Positions 1-11,715 of a stretch of DNA of 64,000 nucleotides are shown here, in pieces. How positions within the stretch are numbered: the first letter of the stretch is position 1; each line of letters begins with the position of its first letter. The notes under the pieces were generated by a model, which was not told the DNA's origin, did not search any database, and saw only the letters and a program-made list of their open reading frames with translations. Source of the stretch: Jacaranda mimosifolia (taxonomy: Eukaryota; Streptophyta; Magnoliopsida; Lamiales; Bignoniaceae); contig CM032127.1 in NCBI GenBank assembly GCA_018894105.1, positions 35,298,760-35,362,759 on the forward strand, given 5' to 3'. The position numbers and the translations under genes were made by a program.

Positions 1-620
1 AAAATCAATTTTGTTACAATAAATCTAACATATGTTATGAATTTTACCTTTGTTACCAAAATTTTTGTTACGTGAAGTGCAAATTGTTGTAATACCTCCA
101 AAACTTCTCTATTAACCGTAAATACCCTAAAATAATAGCATATCTATCACCATTAGGACTTACCTCAACCACCTCATTCAATCACTGCACAAGGTCTCCT
201 ATGTCGACATCATCTAACAAAACCTAAAACACCAAAAGTTTTGAGAGCCGATTGCCAAGAAATCCTCCACTACTCTAGACGAACTCTCTGCATGCACAAA
301 AAAATACATTAGGATTTAGAAAGTTGTGACCCCTCAATATGCAACCAAGCATGACCTGCTTGACGAAGGAATAATACTGATAAGAAGCTAAATGAACAAA
401 AATGTAGTCCCCCATAAATAACTCACAAACAAACTCCCTTGAGCATCTCAAGAGCAAAGCTACTTCCAATCGCTAAACAACAACGCTTGGTTAAGTGCCC
501 TTGAAGATCGTAGAGAATCCATAAGGGTGGTAATCCTCAAACTACTACAACTTTTACTGTAGCCAAGGATATACTACTGAGAAATGCCACAATTGGAGAG
601 ATGAGATAAAAAGTTGATCG
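1..620. other. AT-rich stretch, no feature recognised
   Basis: No coding frame of note, no LTR similarity and no structured repeat is visible. Its last five bases (616-620, gatcg) are the left target-site duplicate of the adjacent solo LTR. Confidence 0.5.
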
Positions 621-2800
621 TGAAAGAGGAAGATGGAGTAGGATCCATAAAATAAAACCAAAATAGGTACAATAAAAATAATCATCTCCTTCCCAAGGAT
701 CAACTACATGCCAAAATTAGGATTAGAAAGCTGAAAATTACCTTTGATGAAAGGAGTCAAAGGAATCAACTAGATCTCTCTAAGGACTCCTCCAATAGAA
801 GATCTACAAGCTCCAACATCTTGATTCGGTTGAGCCACTTTCAAGCCTCCAAAAATTAGCAAAATTGGCACAACTTTTCATCACCAATATATTGAGTAGC
901 TGGCCAAAAATCACTGGAAACTAAAGCTCCTTGGTTGCCCAATCAAATCTTCAAAATCGGCCACAACCCCAATTCACCAACGAACTCTAAGTTCCCCAAG
1001 TGTTTAACCTCTAATGTTTAGTCCACACACCTAGGATTATCTCTATCAACCTCACTTTGTTAAAGAAGAGAGGAAAATGGTGATGATAGGAGTGGACAAT
1101 TTTTGGAAAAGAAGAGAGGGAAGAAAGAATTTAGGAGGTAGTTATTCAACACATCAATTATACAACCTTTTGGAGGGAAGATGTGATGACATCTAACATC
1201 ATGAAGTGGCCAGCTAAATGACTATATATAGGAGAAGATGGAAGCCTTTGATCACACTCTCCATACATGTGTGCCAACTTGCCAGCTTACATTTGCATTT
1301 TGATTTAATGTGCATTTTCATTTGCATTTATATTTCATCTCATGAAATGAAATGCCAACTTGCATAATTCAAATGGACTCTTTCATTTGATTTCTCTCCG
1401 AAACTTAAATTCTCAATTTAATTTAATTAACTCTTTAATTTAATTAATTTAACTTAACTCCTTAAGTTAACTTGACTAATTAATTGTCATATGACACCAA
1501 TTAAATTAACACCTTAATTTAATTGGCCTAATTTAACTCCTTAAATTATTTTGATTAATTTAACACTTAAATTAATCAAGCCAAAATGACCAATTAAAAT
1601 TAGTCAAACCGATTTTCTCTCATTGGGATAAAACTGCCTACCTTATACTTTTCTAACTCCTTGGAAAATCCCTCCTATCAAATAAGAGTTTCCTTAGGTT
1701 TTTGTGTGTAACCCATTAGGTTCATCCATTCATTAGACATGTGCGCCTAACTCATTTTAATATTTTGAATTTTTAAATATTCACATTTGTTTAAACTCAT
1801 TTAAACTATTAACTCTTTCAACTAATCTTTATTAATTGAAGAGCACTCAATCTCCATGGTCGATATCTAGCAACAAGTCCATGGAGCCCAACTAATAGGA
1901 TGAATGAATTATATCTTGATGAACCATTATAGCTTATGCCTACTATGCAAACAAGGTTCTTTCATCTCCTATCTCCCAAAAGAAACCTAGAACAGATATT
2001 TTTCGACTCCTTAATAGCCTCAACAACTATGTATCTATATCCAATGTTCGATTCCCCTTTATGACGTCGACTTTTAAAAATAACTTTTTCAAATTGTCAA
2101 ACTACATTGCGCAAGGATTTTGTGGAATTGATCATTATAGAATACAAAAGAGATGCACTTGTTCTTCACAACAATGAGGAAATGGATCCCATCTTGGATC
2201 TCACAAACCTCCATGTTTAAGTAGCCTAAGCCCAATCTAAACCACGAATGACCCGCTACGTGGTCGGAGAAAAGTCAAAGCATAAGAACCTAAACACGAG
2301 GTTACTATGGATTCTCAAGTCCAAGGACCAATTACACGTACTCTTGTAAGCTTGAGAACTTACCACTACTGACATGCTACTATGGCTATCTAGTGGATTC
2401 TCTTGACGAGCCTTCAATGACTTATTCTCTAACAAGCACCCACTAACATGCATCTATGTCTCACATAGATTTCCATGAAATGGGGTATTATCCAACCCCT
2501 TGGAGTATGCATCATTACTGTAAGTCTATTTGAATCTTAGATGCCCCATTCTCTTAAGATTTTATGACTTGGAATATTTAAACTCATAACCTTAGAGACT
2601 TGTTTCAGGATCACCATCTTATGTGTGACTAATTCCCATAGTCCTGTATGATTTAAAGGCTTTAACCAAATGCAAATGAAATATAAAAAGCATAAGATAA
2701 AGACAACCATTTTATAAGAATATCATTCAATTAAGATTGTCTCACAATTGGAGTAGTATTACACGCCATTTCTAATTGGCTACGGGGCACTATTCCAACA
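621..2800 (-). mobile_element. Solo LTR, Ty1-copia family, inverted
   Basis: This 2,180-bp LTR lies in reverse orientation. It opens tgaaagaggaag...ggatcc, matching the reversed 3' terminus of the copy at 41740, and closes ...gggcactattccaaca, the reverse of the family start TGTTGGAATA. No polypurine tract, PBS or pol sequence follows on either side, so it is a solo LTR left by LTR-LTR recombination. The flanks are gatcg (616-620) and gatcc (2801-2805), a 5-bp target duplication with one mismatch. The interior carries the AT-rich palindromic stretch seen in all family LTRs (about 1400-1600). Confidence 0.8.
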
Positions 2801-3446
2801 GATCCAAAGTGGTTATCTGAAAGAATATGTAGGCCAATGGTGGAACAACAACTGCTAGCAAAAACAACAGTTCCACCAGAGTCTTGAAGTGGCTCTCTCC
2901 ACATAAAACCTTTCCGCTAGTGTCCTAAAGTGTCTCTGTCCATAGAAAAACCTTTCCAATGGAGACTTGAAGTGGCTCCATCTACGAAAACCTTTTTGTT
3001 GGAGTCCTAAATTGGCTCCTTTAATGAAAAACATTTTCGCTAAAGTCCTGAGGTGGTCTCTCCAGGAAAAAACTTTTCATTGGAGTCCTAAAGTTGCTCT
3101 GTCTATGGAAAAATCTTTCCATTGGAGTCCTAAGGTGGCTCATTCCACGAAAAACCTTTTTGCTAGAGTCTTGAAGTTGTTCCTTCTATGGAAAACCTTT
3201 CCAGTACAATACTCCTAAAGAGGCTTCTTTCACGAAAAAATCTTTCTGCTAAAGTCTTGAAGTAGCTCCTTCCTTAGAAATACTTTTTCACCAGGACCAT
3301 GACATGGCACCCTTTAAAAACACACATTATTGGCTCCTTCCAGAAGTACATGGCAACCCTTCTGAAGAAATTCGCTAATGGAGCACTTTAGATACCTACG
3401 CAGTCAAGCAAAAGAAGCCCACCTTAAGTCCTCATAAAGAGGAGGG
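2801..3446 (+). mobile_element. Internal remnant of an LTR element, probably non-autonomous
   Basis: This stretch lies directly left of an LTR start at 3447 and ends in a purine tract (aaagaggaggg, 3436-3446), which is how a retrotransposon interior ends. No gag or pol frame is present. Most of it is the 41-bp tandem repeat described separately. It may belong to a LARD-like or otherwise gene-poor relative of the copia family. The rest of that element was displaced or lost. Confidence 0.45.
2875..3295 (+). repeat. 41-bp tandem repeat, about ten degenerate copies
   Basis: Each unit carries a core like gtcctaaagtggctcc followed by ...aaaacctttcc. Cores begin near 2881, 2922, 2964, 3004, 3045, 3085, 3127, 3168, 3211 and 3254, so the period is 40-43 bp. 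A 41-bp period does not keep a reading frame, so the 83-codon frame over 2967-3218 is a by-product of the repeat. Confidence 0.8.
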
Positions 3447-4014
3447 TGTTAGAGTAATTCCTAGCAAGCTAATTGGATTGGCGTATAACTACTCTTATGA
3501 CGCTCTTATTTGATTAATATATTCATATCGTTGGTCATCTTCATCTTATGCTTCTTTTGTTAAGCATTTACTTGAAGCCTACAAGGTCATGCATGGCCAT
3601 GGAACAAGGTGTAGGTCAATTGTTGGCTACATCATGAAATATATCTCTATGGTTGTGATCTTGAAATCACTCCAAGTGATAAAATCTAAGAGATAAGGGC
3701 GTTATAGATTCAAATAGACTTGCATTAAAAATGAATAAACCAAAGGTTAGGCAATGTCCTATTTCATGGGCATTCAATGTAGTGGACATCGATATATATT
3801 AGTGAGTACTTGTTAGAGAACAAGTTCACTGAAGACTCAGTGTAGAGAAATTCTAGAGGTAGCCAAAGTAGCATGTCGATAAGGATGATTCTCTAAGATT
3901 ACAATAGTGCATATTATTAGTCCATTGACTTGAGGTTCCATGGTAATCTCGTATGTTGGTGTTTGTTCTTTAATTTATGCACCGATCACTTAATGGGACA
4001 CAAGATGTGTGTTT
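3447..4014 (+). mobile_element. Divergent copia-family LTR, 5' part only
   Basis: It begins tgttagagtaattcctagcaag, recognisable as a diverged TGTTGGAATAGTGCC start, and continues with the family phrases tcatcttcatcttatgctt and ccatggtaa. It stops at about LTR position 545, where element A is inserted. The piece starting at 17759 resumes at about LTR position 860, so the two are probably parts of one older LTR. Confidence 0.65.
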
Positions 4015-6193
4015 TGTAGGTGTGTATCGCACTAGGATCCAAAATTTTCAAAACACATGAACATAACTAGCCCCCACACAGCCCCAAGGATCAAGACATG
4101 TATAGGAATCAAATTTATAGTGGGGAATTACCTTGGTGAAATCAGAAAATTCAAGGAGCAAGAAAACTCTTCTTCAACTATTGAAGAAACTCCTCACTAG
4201 CGTAGTGGATTCACCAACATTTTTCCCAAGGTCGGACTCTTCCTTTTAAGCTGAAACTTTTATTGGAATGTCACCACACCCTAAGGATATAACACTCCAA
4301 AAATTAACCAAAACAGAAAAACAAAAAGCCTCCCACAATTGCCCACAACTGGCTACCAGAAACTACCTCAAACAAGAGCAATAGCAACCACACGGTTGGC
4401 CTATAAAGGAAAGTCCACACACCATAGCTAGGACCTTATCTCTAAAATATGGCTAAATATATTTTCAGAGAGAGGAGAAGATAAGGCTTGGAAAAGTGGA
4501 GGTGGAATATGTGGGAGCTTGGAGAGAATAAAAGGGATGCTAACAAATTAAATGCCCACCACTTAAATTTGTTGGGAGAATAATCACACCTTGGTTGCAA
4601 GACCATGTGGCCAACCATCCTCATTCCATATGTATATATAGGAGTGGAGGAGAAGGTGCCAAGTGTCCATGCCAAGGTGGCCACTAACATTTAGTGATTA
4701 TGAATAAAAATATTAATTGAAGCTTACATTTCATCTGAAATGTCTTCCAATTAAATTCTAATTCCATATTAAATGAAACCTTCATTTAATAATATTCTCC
4801 TAAATAAACTCTCCAATTAAATTAAATTAAACACTTTAATGTAATTAATAATCCTTTGACTTAACTCTTAATTCAAATTGCTTAACTCTTTATGCTAGTA
4901 AAAATTATTTCACTCTTAAATTAATTTGACCAATTGATAGTCATGTGGTATCAATTAATTAACTCTTAATTGATTGATCTTAATTTAAATTTTAAATTAA
5001 ATTGATCAATCCAAAAATGACTCCAATTTTCACCTCATCCACAATTCGGTCATGAATTTTATAACTCTTAGAAAATTCTCCTTCCTTCAATAGGTCAAGC
5101 TATTTGCTTTTGTGTGTGACCCATTAGGTTCTACCATTTATTGGACATAGGCTCACAACTCCTTGTAACTTATGGAATATCAAATATTCACACTAGTTTA
5201 AACACCTTTAAACTAAGCGACTCATTTCAATTAATCTCATTAATTGAAGAGTACCTAATATCTATAGTCGATGTCCAACCTCAAGCCCATAGAGCCCACC
5301 TAATTGGCTGAAATGAATACTCTTGGAGAACTATTCTAGTATTACGCGTTTCATGCATATACGGCCTTTCTGTCTCCTATCTCCTAAAAGAGGCTTAAGG
5401 CAAGATATTAGTTGGTTCCCTAATAGCCTCAATTCTATGCTTCTATTCTCAATGTTCGATTCCCTTAGTGACCTCATCTTTGGAAACACCTTTCCAAATT
5501 GTCACATCACCTTGCACAAGAATTTTTTGGAATTGATCATTATATAACACATAGGAGATGCACTCGCCCTTCACAAAAGTGAGGAGTCGGATTCCATCTT
5601 GAATCTCGCAAACCTCCATGTCCAGTAGCTCATGCCCAATCTCAACCTGAGTGGCCCGCTAAGTAGCCAAGGAAGAGTCAAAGCAAAAAGACCAAGCACA
5701 AAGTTACCATGGATCCTCAGGTCAAAGGACTAATAATATGCACTAGCGTAAGCTCTGCTACCAACTTGCAACTTCGGCTATCTAGTGGATTCTCTGGTTG
5801 GGCCTTCAGTGCCTTATTCTCTAACAAGCACCTACTAACATGCATCCATATCTCATATGGGATTGCTCATAGAACGGAGAAACATCCAACATTTGAATTT
5901 ATGCATCATTAGTGCAAGTCTATCCAGATCTTAAATGCCTTATCTCGTAAGATCCTATGACTTGGAAGATTTAAAATCACGATCATGTAAGACTTATTCT
6001 ATGATCACCATCTTATGCGTGATCAAATCCCGTAGTCTAATATGATTTAAGGGCTTCATCCAAATGCCAGTGAAGCAAATAATAAGCATAAGATGAAGAT
6101 AGACATATAATGAGCATCATTCAATTAAGATTGTCTTACAAGGAAATAGTTTATAAAGCTAATCTAATTGGCTCGTGGGGTACTATTCCAACA
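4015..6193 (-). mobile_element. 3' LTR of copia element A
   Basis: A 2,179-bp LTR in reverse orientation, from tgtaggtgtgtatcgc to ...gtactattccaaca. It is followed by the reversed polypurine tract (atctctcacttgcccta) and then pol in reverse, so this is the 3' LTR of a minus-strand element. The five bases to its left are tgttt. The partner 5' LTR is missing from the window. Confidence 0.85.
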
Positions 6194-6213
6194 ATCTCTC
6201 ACTTGCCCTAAAA

Positions 6214-9200
6214 CTAATTCCCCATAGCCCTAAAGCCTATCTTCTCAAGATGTCCTTCAAAGACCATTTGCATTTAGGGGTTTAAATAGTAGTTCTACTA
6301 TATTCTCTTCTGAGGCAACCTTATCCATTCAATATTCACCTCTATCAATTGATATCACGTATCAAATGACAATGCATTTACTATGTTCAAATCACTAATG
6401 AGATCTTGGTTCAAGTCCTAAGCTGTCTTTTGAAGACAACCATAGGCTCATGCATGCTACGCACTACATCCAACTCTTGGATGAAACTTTTATCCAAATA
6501 CTTTCCTTTGCAGTTTCCAAAACTACAAATTATTTCACAACTCAGCCATGGTATCCATTTTGTAACTCTTCCAACTCACCATGCCACCATTAAGGCAAAA
6601 TATAAATCTAGAAGTGGATTTAGATCATCAACATCGTATTGGAAACTAAAATCCAAAAACCCCTTTAGTTTCAATTGTTCATTTCCGTATACCAAAAACA
6701 TGTCTTTTAGTCATTCTCAAGTGCTTAAGGATTATTTTTACGGCTGTCCAGTAACTCTTACTGGGATTAGATTGGAACCTACTCATAACACTTAGCGAGT
6801 GTGGCACATTCAATCTTGTACATTGAACATCATATATTATGCTCTTAATAGCAGAAGCATAAGGTATGTGGGACATCCTCTATCTCTCTTCTTCAGTCTG
6901 TGGGGCCATAGACTTGGAGAGACGAATGCCATGCCCCATGGGAAGAAATCCCCTCTTAGAGTCTTCCATACTAAACCTCTTTAGTATTTTATCAATGTAC
7001 AGGGTTTAGGAAAGCCCCAACATCATCTTTGATCTATCTCTATAGATACGTATTCCCAATACATAAGATGCTTATCCCAAATCCTTCATGGAGAATTGTG
7101 CAGACAACCATGCTTTAGTACACTCTAATATTCCTACCTCATTCCCAATGAGAAGGATATCATCAATATAAAGCACAATAAATTATATACTACTCCCACT
7201 AGCCTTTATATACACATATGGTTCATACATATTTTTGGCAAAGCTAAAGGATTTGACTCTCTAATCAAAACATATATTCCAATTTCGACATGCCAGTTTG
7301 AATCCATAAATGGACCTTTGGAGTTTGCAAGCGTTTTGCTTAGATTTCTTCTTCAATATCTCCATTGAGGAAAGCGATTTTCACATCCATTTGCCATATC
7401 TCATAGTTACAATATTTGGCTATGGCAAGTAGAATCCGAATGGACATAGGCCTAGCAACTGGTGAAAAGATTTCCTCAAAATCGATACTGGGTCCTTGAG
7501 CATAACCCTTTGCCACTAGTCGCACCTTAAAGGTTACTACCTCTTTATTAACTCCTAGCTTTTGCTTATAAATCCACTTACAACCAACAAAAACTATTCC
7601 CTTCGGTGGATCTACTAAAGTCCATACTTTGTTGGAGTACATGGAGTCCATTTTGGATCTCATGGCGTTAAGACAATATCCCAAGTCTATGTCCAACATA
7701 GCTTTCTCATAGGTCTTCGGATCAATATCCAATTAGCCCATCTCATGAAGGAATCAGAACGTTTCGAGTTACTTCTTGATCCAATCCGACCTTCTCAGAG
7801 GTTGTGTGTAAGCCTCTTTGATATTTATTTATTTCTACCACTTTTGGGATTTGATGATCATCTTAAACTTCATCAAGTTTAACAACGCCATTTTATCCAA
7901 TAGAAAATTCTTTTCCAAAAAGGTGGCTTTTCTTGAAACAAACACCTTTTGTTCCGAGATATCATAGAGGTAATAACCCATAGATTCTCTTAGGTATCCC
8001 ACGAACTTTCACAATGTGGATCTGTTATCTATCTTGTCTCCCACTATCCATCTTACGTAAGCAAGAGACCCCCAAACTCTAAGGTAGTGGTAAGAGGGTG
8101 CTTTGCCAAATCACATCTCATACGTCGTATTTGGCACCAACTTTGAAGGTACTATATTTAGTAACTTCACCACCGTTTCTAAAGTGTATCCCCAAAAGGA
8201 TATAGACTCATCAAAAAAGCTCATGATGGAACGTATCATGCCCAATGAGGTATAATTTCTCCTTTTGGCTACTCCATTATGTTGGGATGTGTCGGGCGGA
8301 GTCCATTATGAGAGAATCCCATTCTCTTTTTGATAATCTAAGAATTCGGTACGTAAGTATTCTCCCATTCGATCAGATCAAAGAGCTTTAATACTATGTG
8401 CCAATTGCTTTTCCACTTCACTCCTATACACTTTGAACTTTTCAAAGGCTTCGGACTTGCTCTTCATAAGATACACATGTCCGAATCGACTATAATTATT
8501 GGTGAAGGTGATGAAGCAGGAATGACCTCCTCTCGCACTAACTCTTAGTAGGTCACAAACATCCATATGGATCAAATCCAAAGGACTTATGAAATGCTCT
8601 GATTGTCCTACAAAAGGAGCCTTGGTCATTTTTCCCTTCAAACAAGATTAACAAGTTAGAAGGTTCTCAATTCCACCAACGTTTAGTGTTTTGAGAGCTT
8701 CTAACTTATTCATCCTGTTCTTGGAGGTATGCCCAAGTCTTGCATTCTAAAGAATGGCATCTTCTTGGTTATCTAGCTTTCTTACTTTTTTGAAAGTGTA
8801 TTGGTGTTGGTTGAGAATCTAATGTGTATAATCCTTTGTTAAGTGTACCATAAGCAACTAAAGAACCTATTCTTTAATGCCTTCAATTTCCCATTTGATA
8901 TAGAAGGATCAAATCCTTCACTATCTAAAATAGGAATTGAAATAATATTCTCAACAATAAATGGTGCATTATAACAAAAGGTCCAATACTAGTATGGAAT
9001 TCCCTAAGTCTAACTTATTATACGCCTTTGGCTTTGGTCACAACTCTTACTTCTTAGCCAATGCAATGGATCTTATCCACATCAGTTAGATTCATGCTTC
9101 TTTCTATTCTTTGTAACATTTTACAAAGATAAGAACCACATGCGATACCATATTTCCATGAGGGGGAATTTATCCTTAGATACACTTCCATAAAGTACAT

Positions 9201-9904
9201 ACCATTTTTAAGAGTTGCAAGGTATTCTTTGCAATACCACTTCCAATGGCCTATCTCGCCAAAGCAGAAACAAATAATATTGACTATGTCCACTATAATT
9301 TTCTTGACTCCTCTAGACACCTTTAATGGTTGTTTTCCTTTAGAGGAAGAACTTTTCTTCCTTTTACCCCTTTTTCTAGCACTCCTAGGGCCCATAGACT
9401 TAGAGGAGAAAACAAGTGTCAAAGGTTTTCCCTTGTCATGGTAGTCTCCTTTCTAGATCAACACTTTGATCAATAAAACTCGATGAGTATGTGAGGATCA
9501 AATCCTCATGGAGATCAGTGTCCATCACTATGCCCAAGTTGAAAAGCTTCTCCAAGTCTAATCATCTTTAGACCATAGTCGATGACACATTACTTCACAT
9601 CCATCCTAGCGTAAAAAATCTTCTTTGACAACATAAACTTTTGTTACCTTGTTCGCTTTACAACTCTTGTAAACTTTAACTGAGGTACTATTCATGTATC
9701 TTTGAGACTTTGGAAGTTTGTAGATGCCATCATGAGACTAAGGGATAGGACGAACCCAAATCGTGAACTTTTCACGTGTCTCTTGATCTATAATAATTCC
9801 CATGGGATTAGGAGCACCTTCATGTAGGACATATATCCGCTTCTAGGAATCTAGAACGGTTGGTTTATTGGTTTCCAAAAAACATTGAGTGGTTTATTAG
9901 CCAT
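6214..9904 (-). pseudogene. gag-pol of Ty1-copia element A, degenerate
   Basis: Reverse-strand relic of one gag-pol polyprotein. Gag starts at 9904 with MANKPLN, the same start as in the other copies. The Gag zinc knuckle near 9270 reads CFCFGEIGHWKWYC, so the second cysteine has become Phe. An integrase piece (8641-8378) contains GKMTKAPFVG and LIHMDVC. The reverse transcriptase core (7732-7340) includes VGCKWIYKQK, VRLVAKGYAQ and QMDVKIAFLNG, and the active-site box near 7160 reads YIDD. A C-terminal RT piece (6876-6679) contains PYASAIKSIIY. The RNase H region is badly decayed. Frames break many times, so it is not functional. Domain order gag-protease-integrase-RT-RNase H identifies Ty1-copia. 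Long LTRs and the Gag style suggest the Angela/BARE-like group (inference). Confidence 0.9.
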
Positions 9905-10435
9905 TTTTGAGATTGAAGATTTTGAAAATCTACAAGAGGCGAAAAAAGATTATAAGCATGTGATTGAATATTGATATTAAAAGCATGTTCATGGTCTTTC
10001 AAGCATGTTTTTCTCCCACTATGTTATCAAATACTTTACCCCCTAGAAGAATTTAGGAAATCATATTTTCTAATGAGAATCAAGATCCTAAGGGCTTGCA
10101 AGTGAGCCCATGACTCGTGAGACATCCACAAATAATCTAACGGTAAGCAACTTTTGCTAATTGCATCTCATACAACTCTTGATATATTTTGCCTCACTTT
10201 TCATGTAGACCCATCAATTAAATGCTAATCAAATTAACAAATAATTGGTCAAGCATCATGTTTTTGCCATAATTGGAGATCAACTTTAACAAGTTTTAAA
10301 AGCAAATAAAAAAAATGTCCAACATAATTTTGAGGCCTTGCACAACATTTGTGCAACCAATGTGTGTGCTTCAAAACAAGTTTGGTCACTAAAGGAGCTA
10401 AAGGAAAGGCTCAAAACTCGTGCCAAACCCAACTA
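9905..10435 (-). mobile_element. 5' untranslated leader of element A, internally deleted
   Basis: Reverse complement of the leader upstream of Gag in element B. It retains one copy of the CACGAGTC motif (10111-10120 as tgactcgtga) and the region equal to B 37020. It then jumps to B 36165 and runs to about B 35930. Roughly 850 bp of leader, including three motif copies, is missing. Confidence 0.65.
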
Positions 10436-10462
10436 GGGATTGTTGGTCGAGCCTTGCTCATT
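10436..10462. other. Head-to-head junction between copia elements A and D
   Basis: Left of this point the sequence is element A leader in reverse; right of it (from about 10463, ttttaaagtcttgttaaag) it is element D leader forward. The two short leader pieces form an imperfect inverted repeat (about 10270-10300 against 10463-10495). Neither element has its PBS or 5' LTR here. The few bases between match neither leader convincingly. Confidence 0.6.
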
Positions 10463-11715
10463 GCTCATTTTAAAGTCTTGTTAAAGTTAATCTTCAATTT
10501 TGTACGAAAATGAGATGCATAATTGTTATGCTTATTTTTGCTAATTAATTAATTGTTTATCAGATAAGCATTTAATTTATTGAATTGAATGTCAATTCTT
10601 ATTTATTGTTCATTTAATTATTGAATGCATGGTGAATGTATGGGGATGATCATATGCCTTTAATATGATTTTATTTGTTTCAAGTTGTTGAAAGGGGTTG
10701 TATTAAATTGGGGCTTGAATGCCTCTTAATTTCTATCTTGTAAATGTTATGAGAGTATAATCACTAAGAATGAAGATTTCTTTTCTCATGTAATTGTTGT
10801 AAGGAGACAAGAAGACCAATGGAGGCATGAAGACCCATGAATGTATGGGATACATTTATGTAATAGCTAAACTTAATCAATCGCCTTAAAATCAACTAAG
10901 AAGTGCACCTATGGTTCTAAAGTGCACTACTTGGTTCAGGCTCATGGCCATCCCACCCTAGGAGCATGCTTGTGCATTTGCTTATTTATGCTTGCTTTAT
11001 TCTATTGATATATGAGATGCATGGTTAGGATATAAAAATCTAAATAAGAGAAGATAAAATTGATGAGATCTTTGTAAGCAAGAAAATCCCTCCATTTAGA
11101 AGTGTCTAAGTGCTTTCAAAATATTAAGTCAAAATGGATACAAATTAAAAGGAGTTTTAATTAATCCATGCCTTCTACCAACAGTATGTGACATGAGATA
11201 CTATTATATTTACGTGATGTCTCACGAGTCGTAGGTCACGTTTATGGTGGAAAGCTATGCTCACATACTTAGTATATGATGCACCTTTGATTTGACACTT
11301 CTTGCGCATTATTTCACGAGTCGTGGAATGCCATAGTGTGGTTTTGGATCAAAGATTGATTGGTAGGTCTGACTTAACACCTAGTAGTGTAGATATAGCA
11401 CAAGTCGTGGATATACATGAAAAGTGAGGTAAAATATATTAAGGGCCGCATAGAGATGCAATTAGCAAAAGTTGCTTACCTTAGGATTGCTTGTAGATGT
11501 CTCACGAGTAATGGGTCCACTACAAGTCCTTTTGGACCTTGATTCTCACTAGGAAATAAATTTCCCGAATTCCTTAAGGAGATGAAGAACTTGATAAAAT
11601 AGTGGGAGAAAAACTTGCTTGAAAATCCATGAACATGTTTTCAATATCAATATTCAACCACATGTTTATATTCTCTCTTTATGCCTTTATAGGTTTTTGA
11701 AATCTCAAAATCAAA
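10463..11715 (+). mobile_element. 5' untranslated leader of copia element D
   Basis: About 1.25 kb of leader homologous to element B 36060-37315. The first 700 bp after the PBS and the 5' LTR are lost. The 3' part has four copies of the CACGAGTCGTG motif, listed separately. No coding frame is seen. Confidence 0.75.
11222..11520 (+). promoter_or_regulatory. Four spaced CACGAGTCGTG dyad motifs in the leader of D
   Basis: Copies start at 11223 (cacgagtcgta), 11315 (cacgagtcgtgg), 11399 (cacaagtcgtgg) and 11503 (cacgagtaatgg). The intact form is a 5-bp dyad with a single central base. Spacings are 92, 84 and 104 bp, identical to element B. The role is unknown; position about 200-500 bp upstream of Gag would suit an RNA structure or packaging element. 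Confidence 0.55.

Noticed and set aside
2967..3218. Coding reading of the 41-bp repeat
   Set aside because: A 41-bp period changes frame in every unit. The open frame is a by-product.
6406..6984. Plus-strand frames over element A
   Set aside because: They are shadows antisense to the RT/RNase H region of the minus-strand gag-pol.
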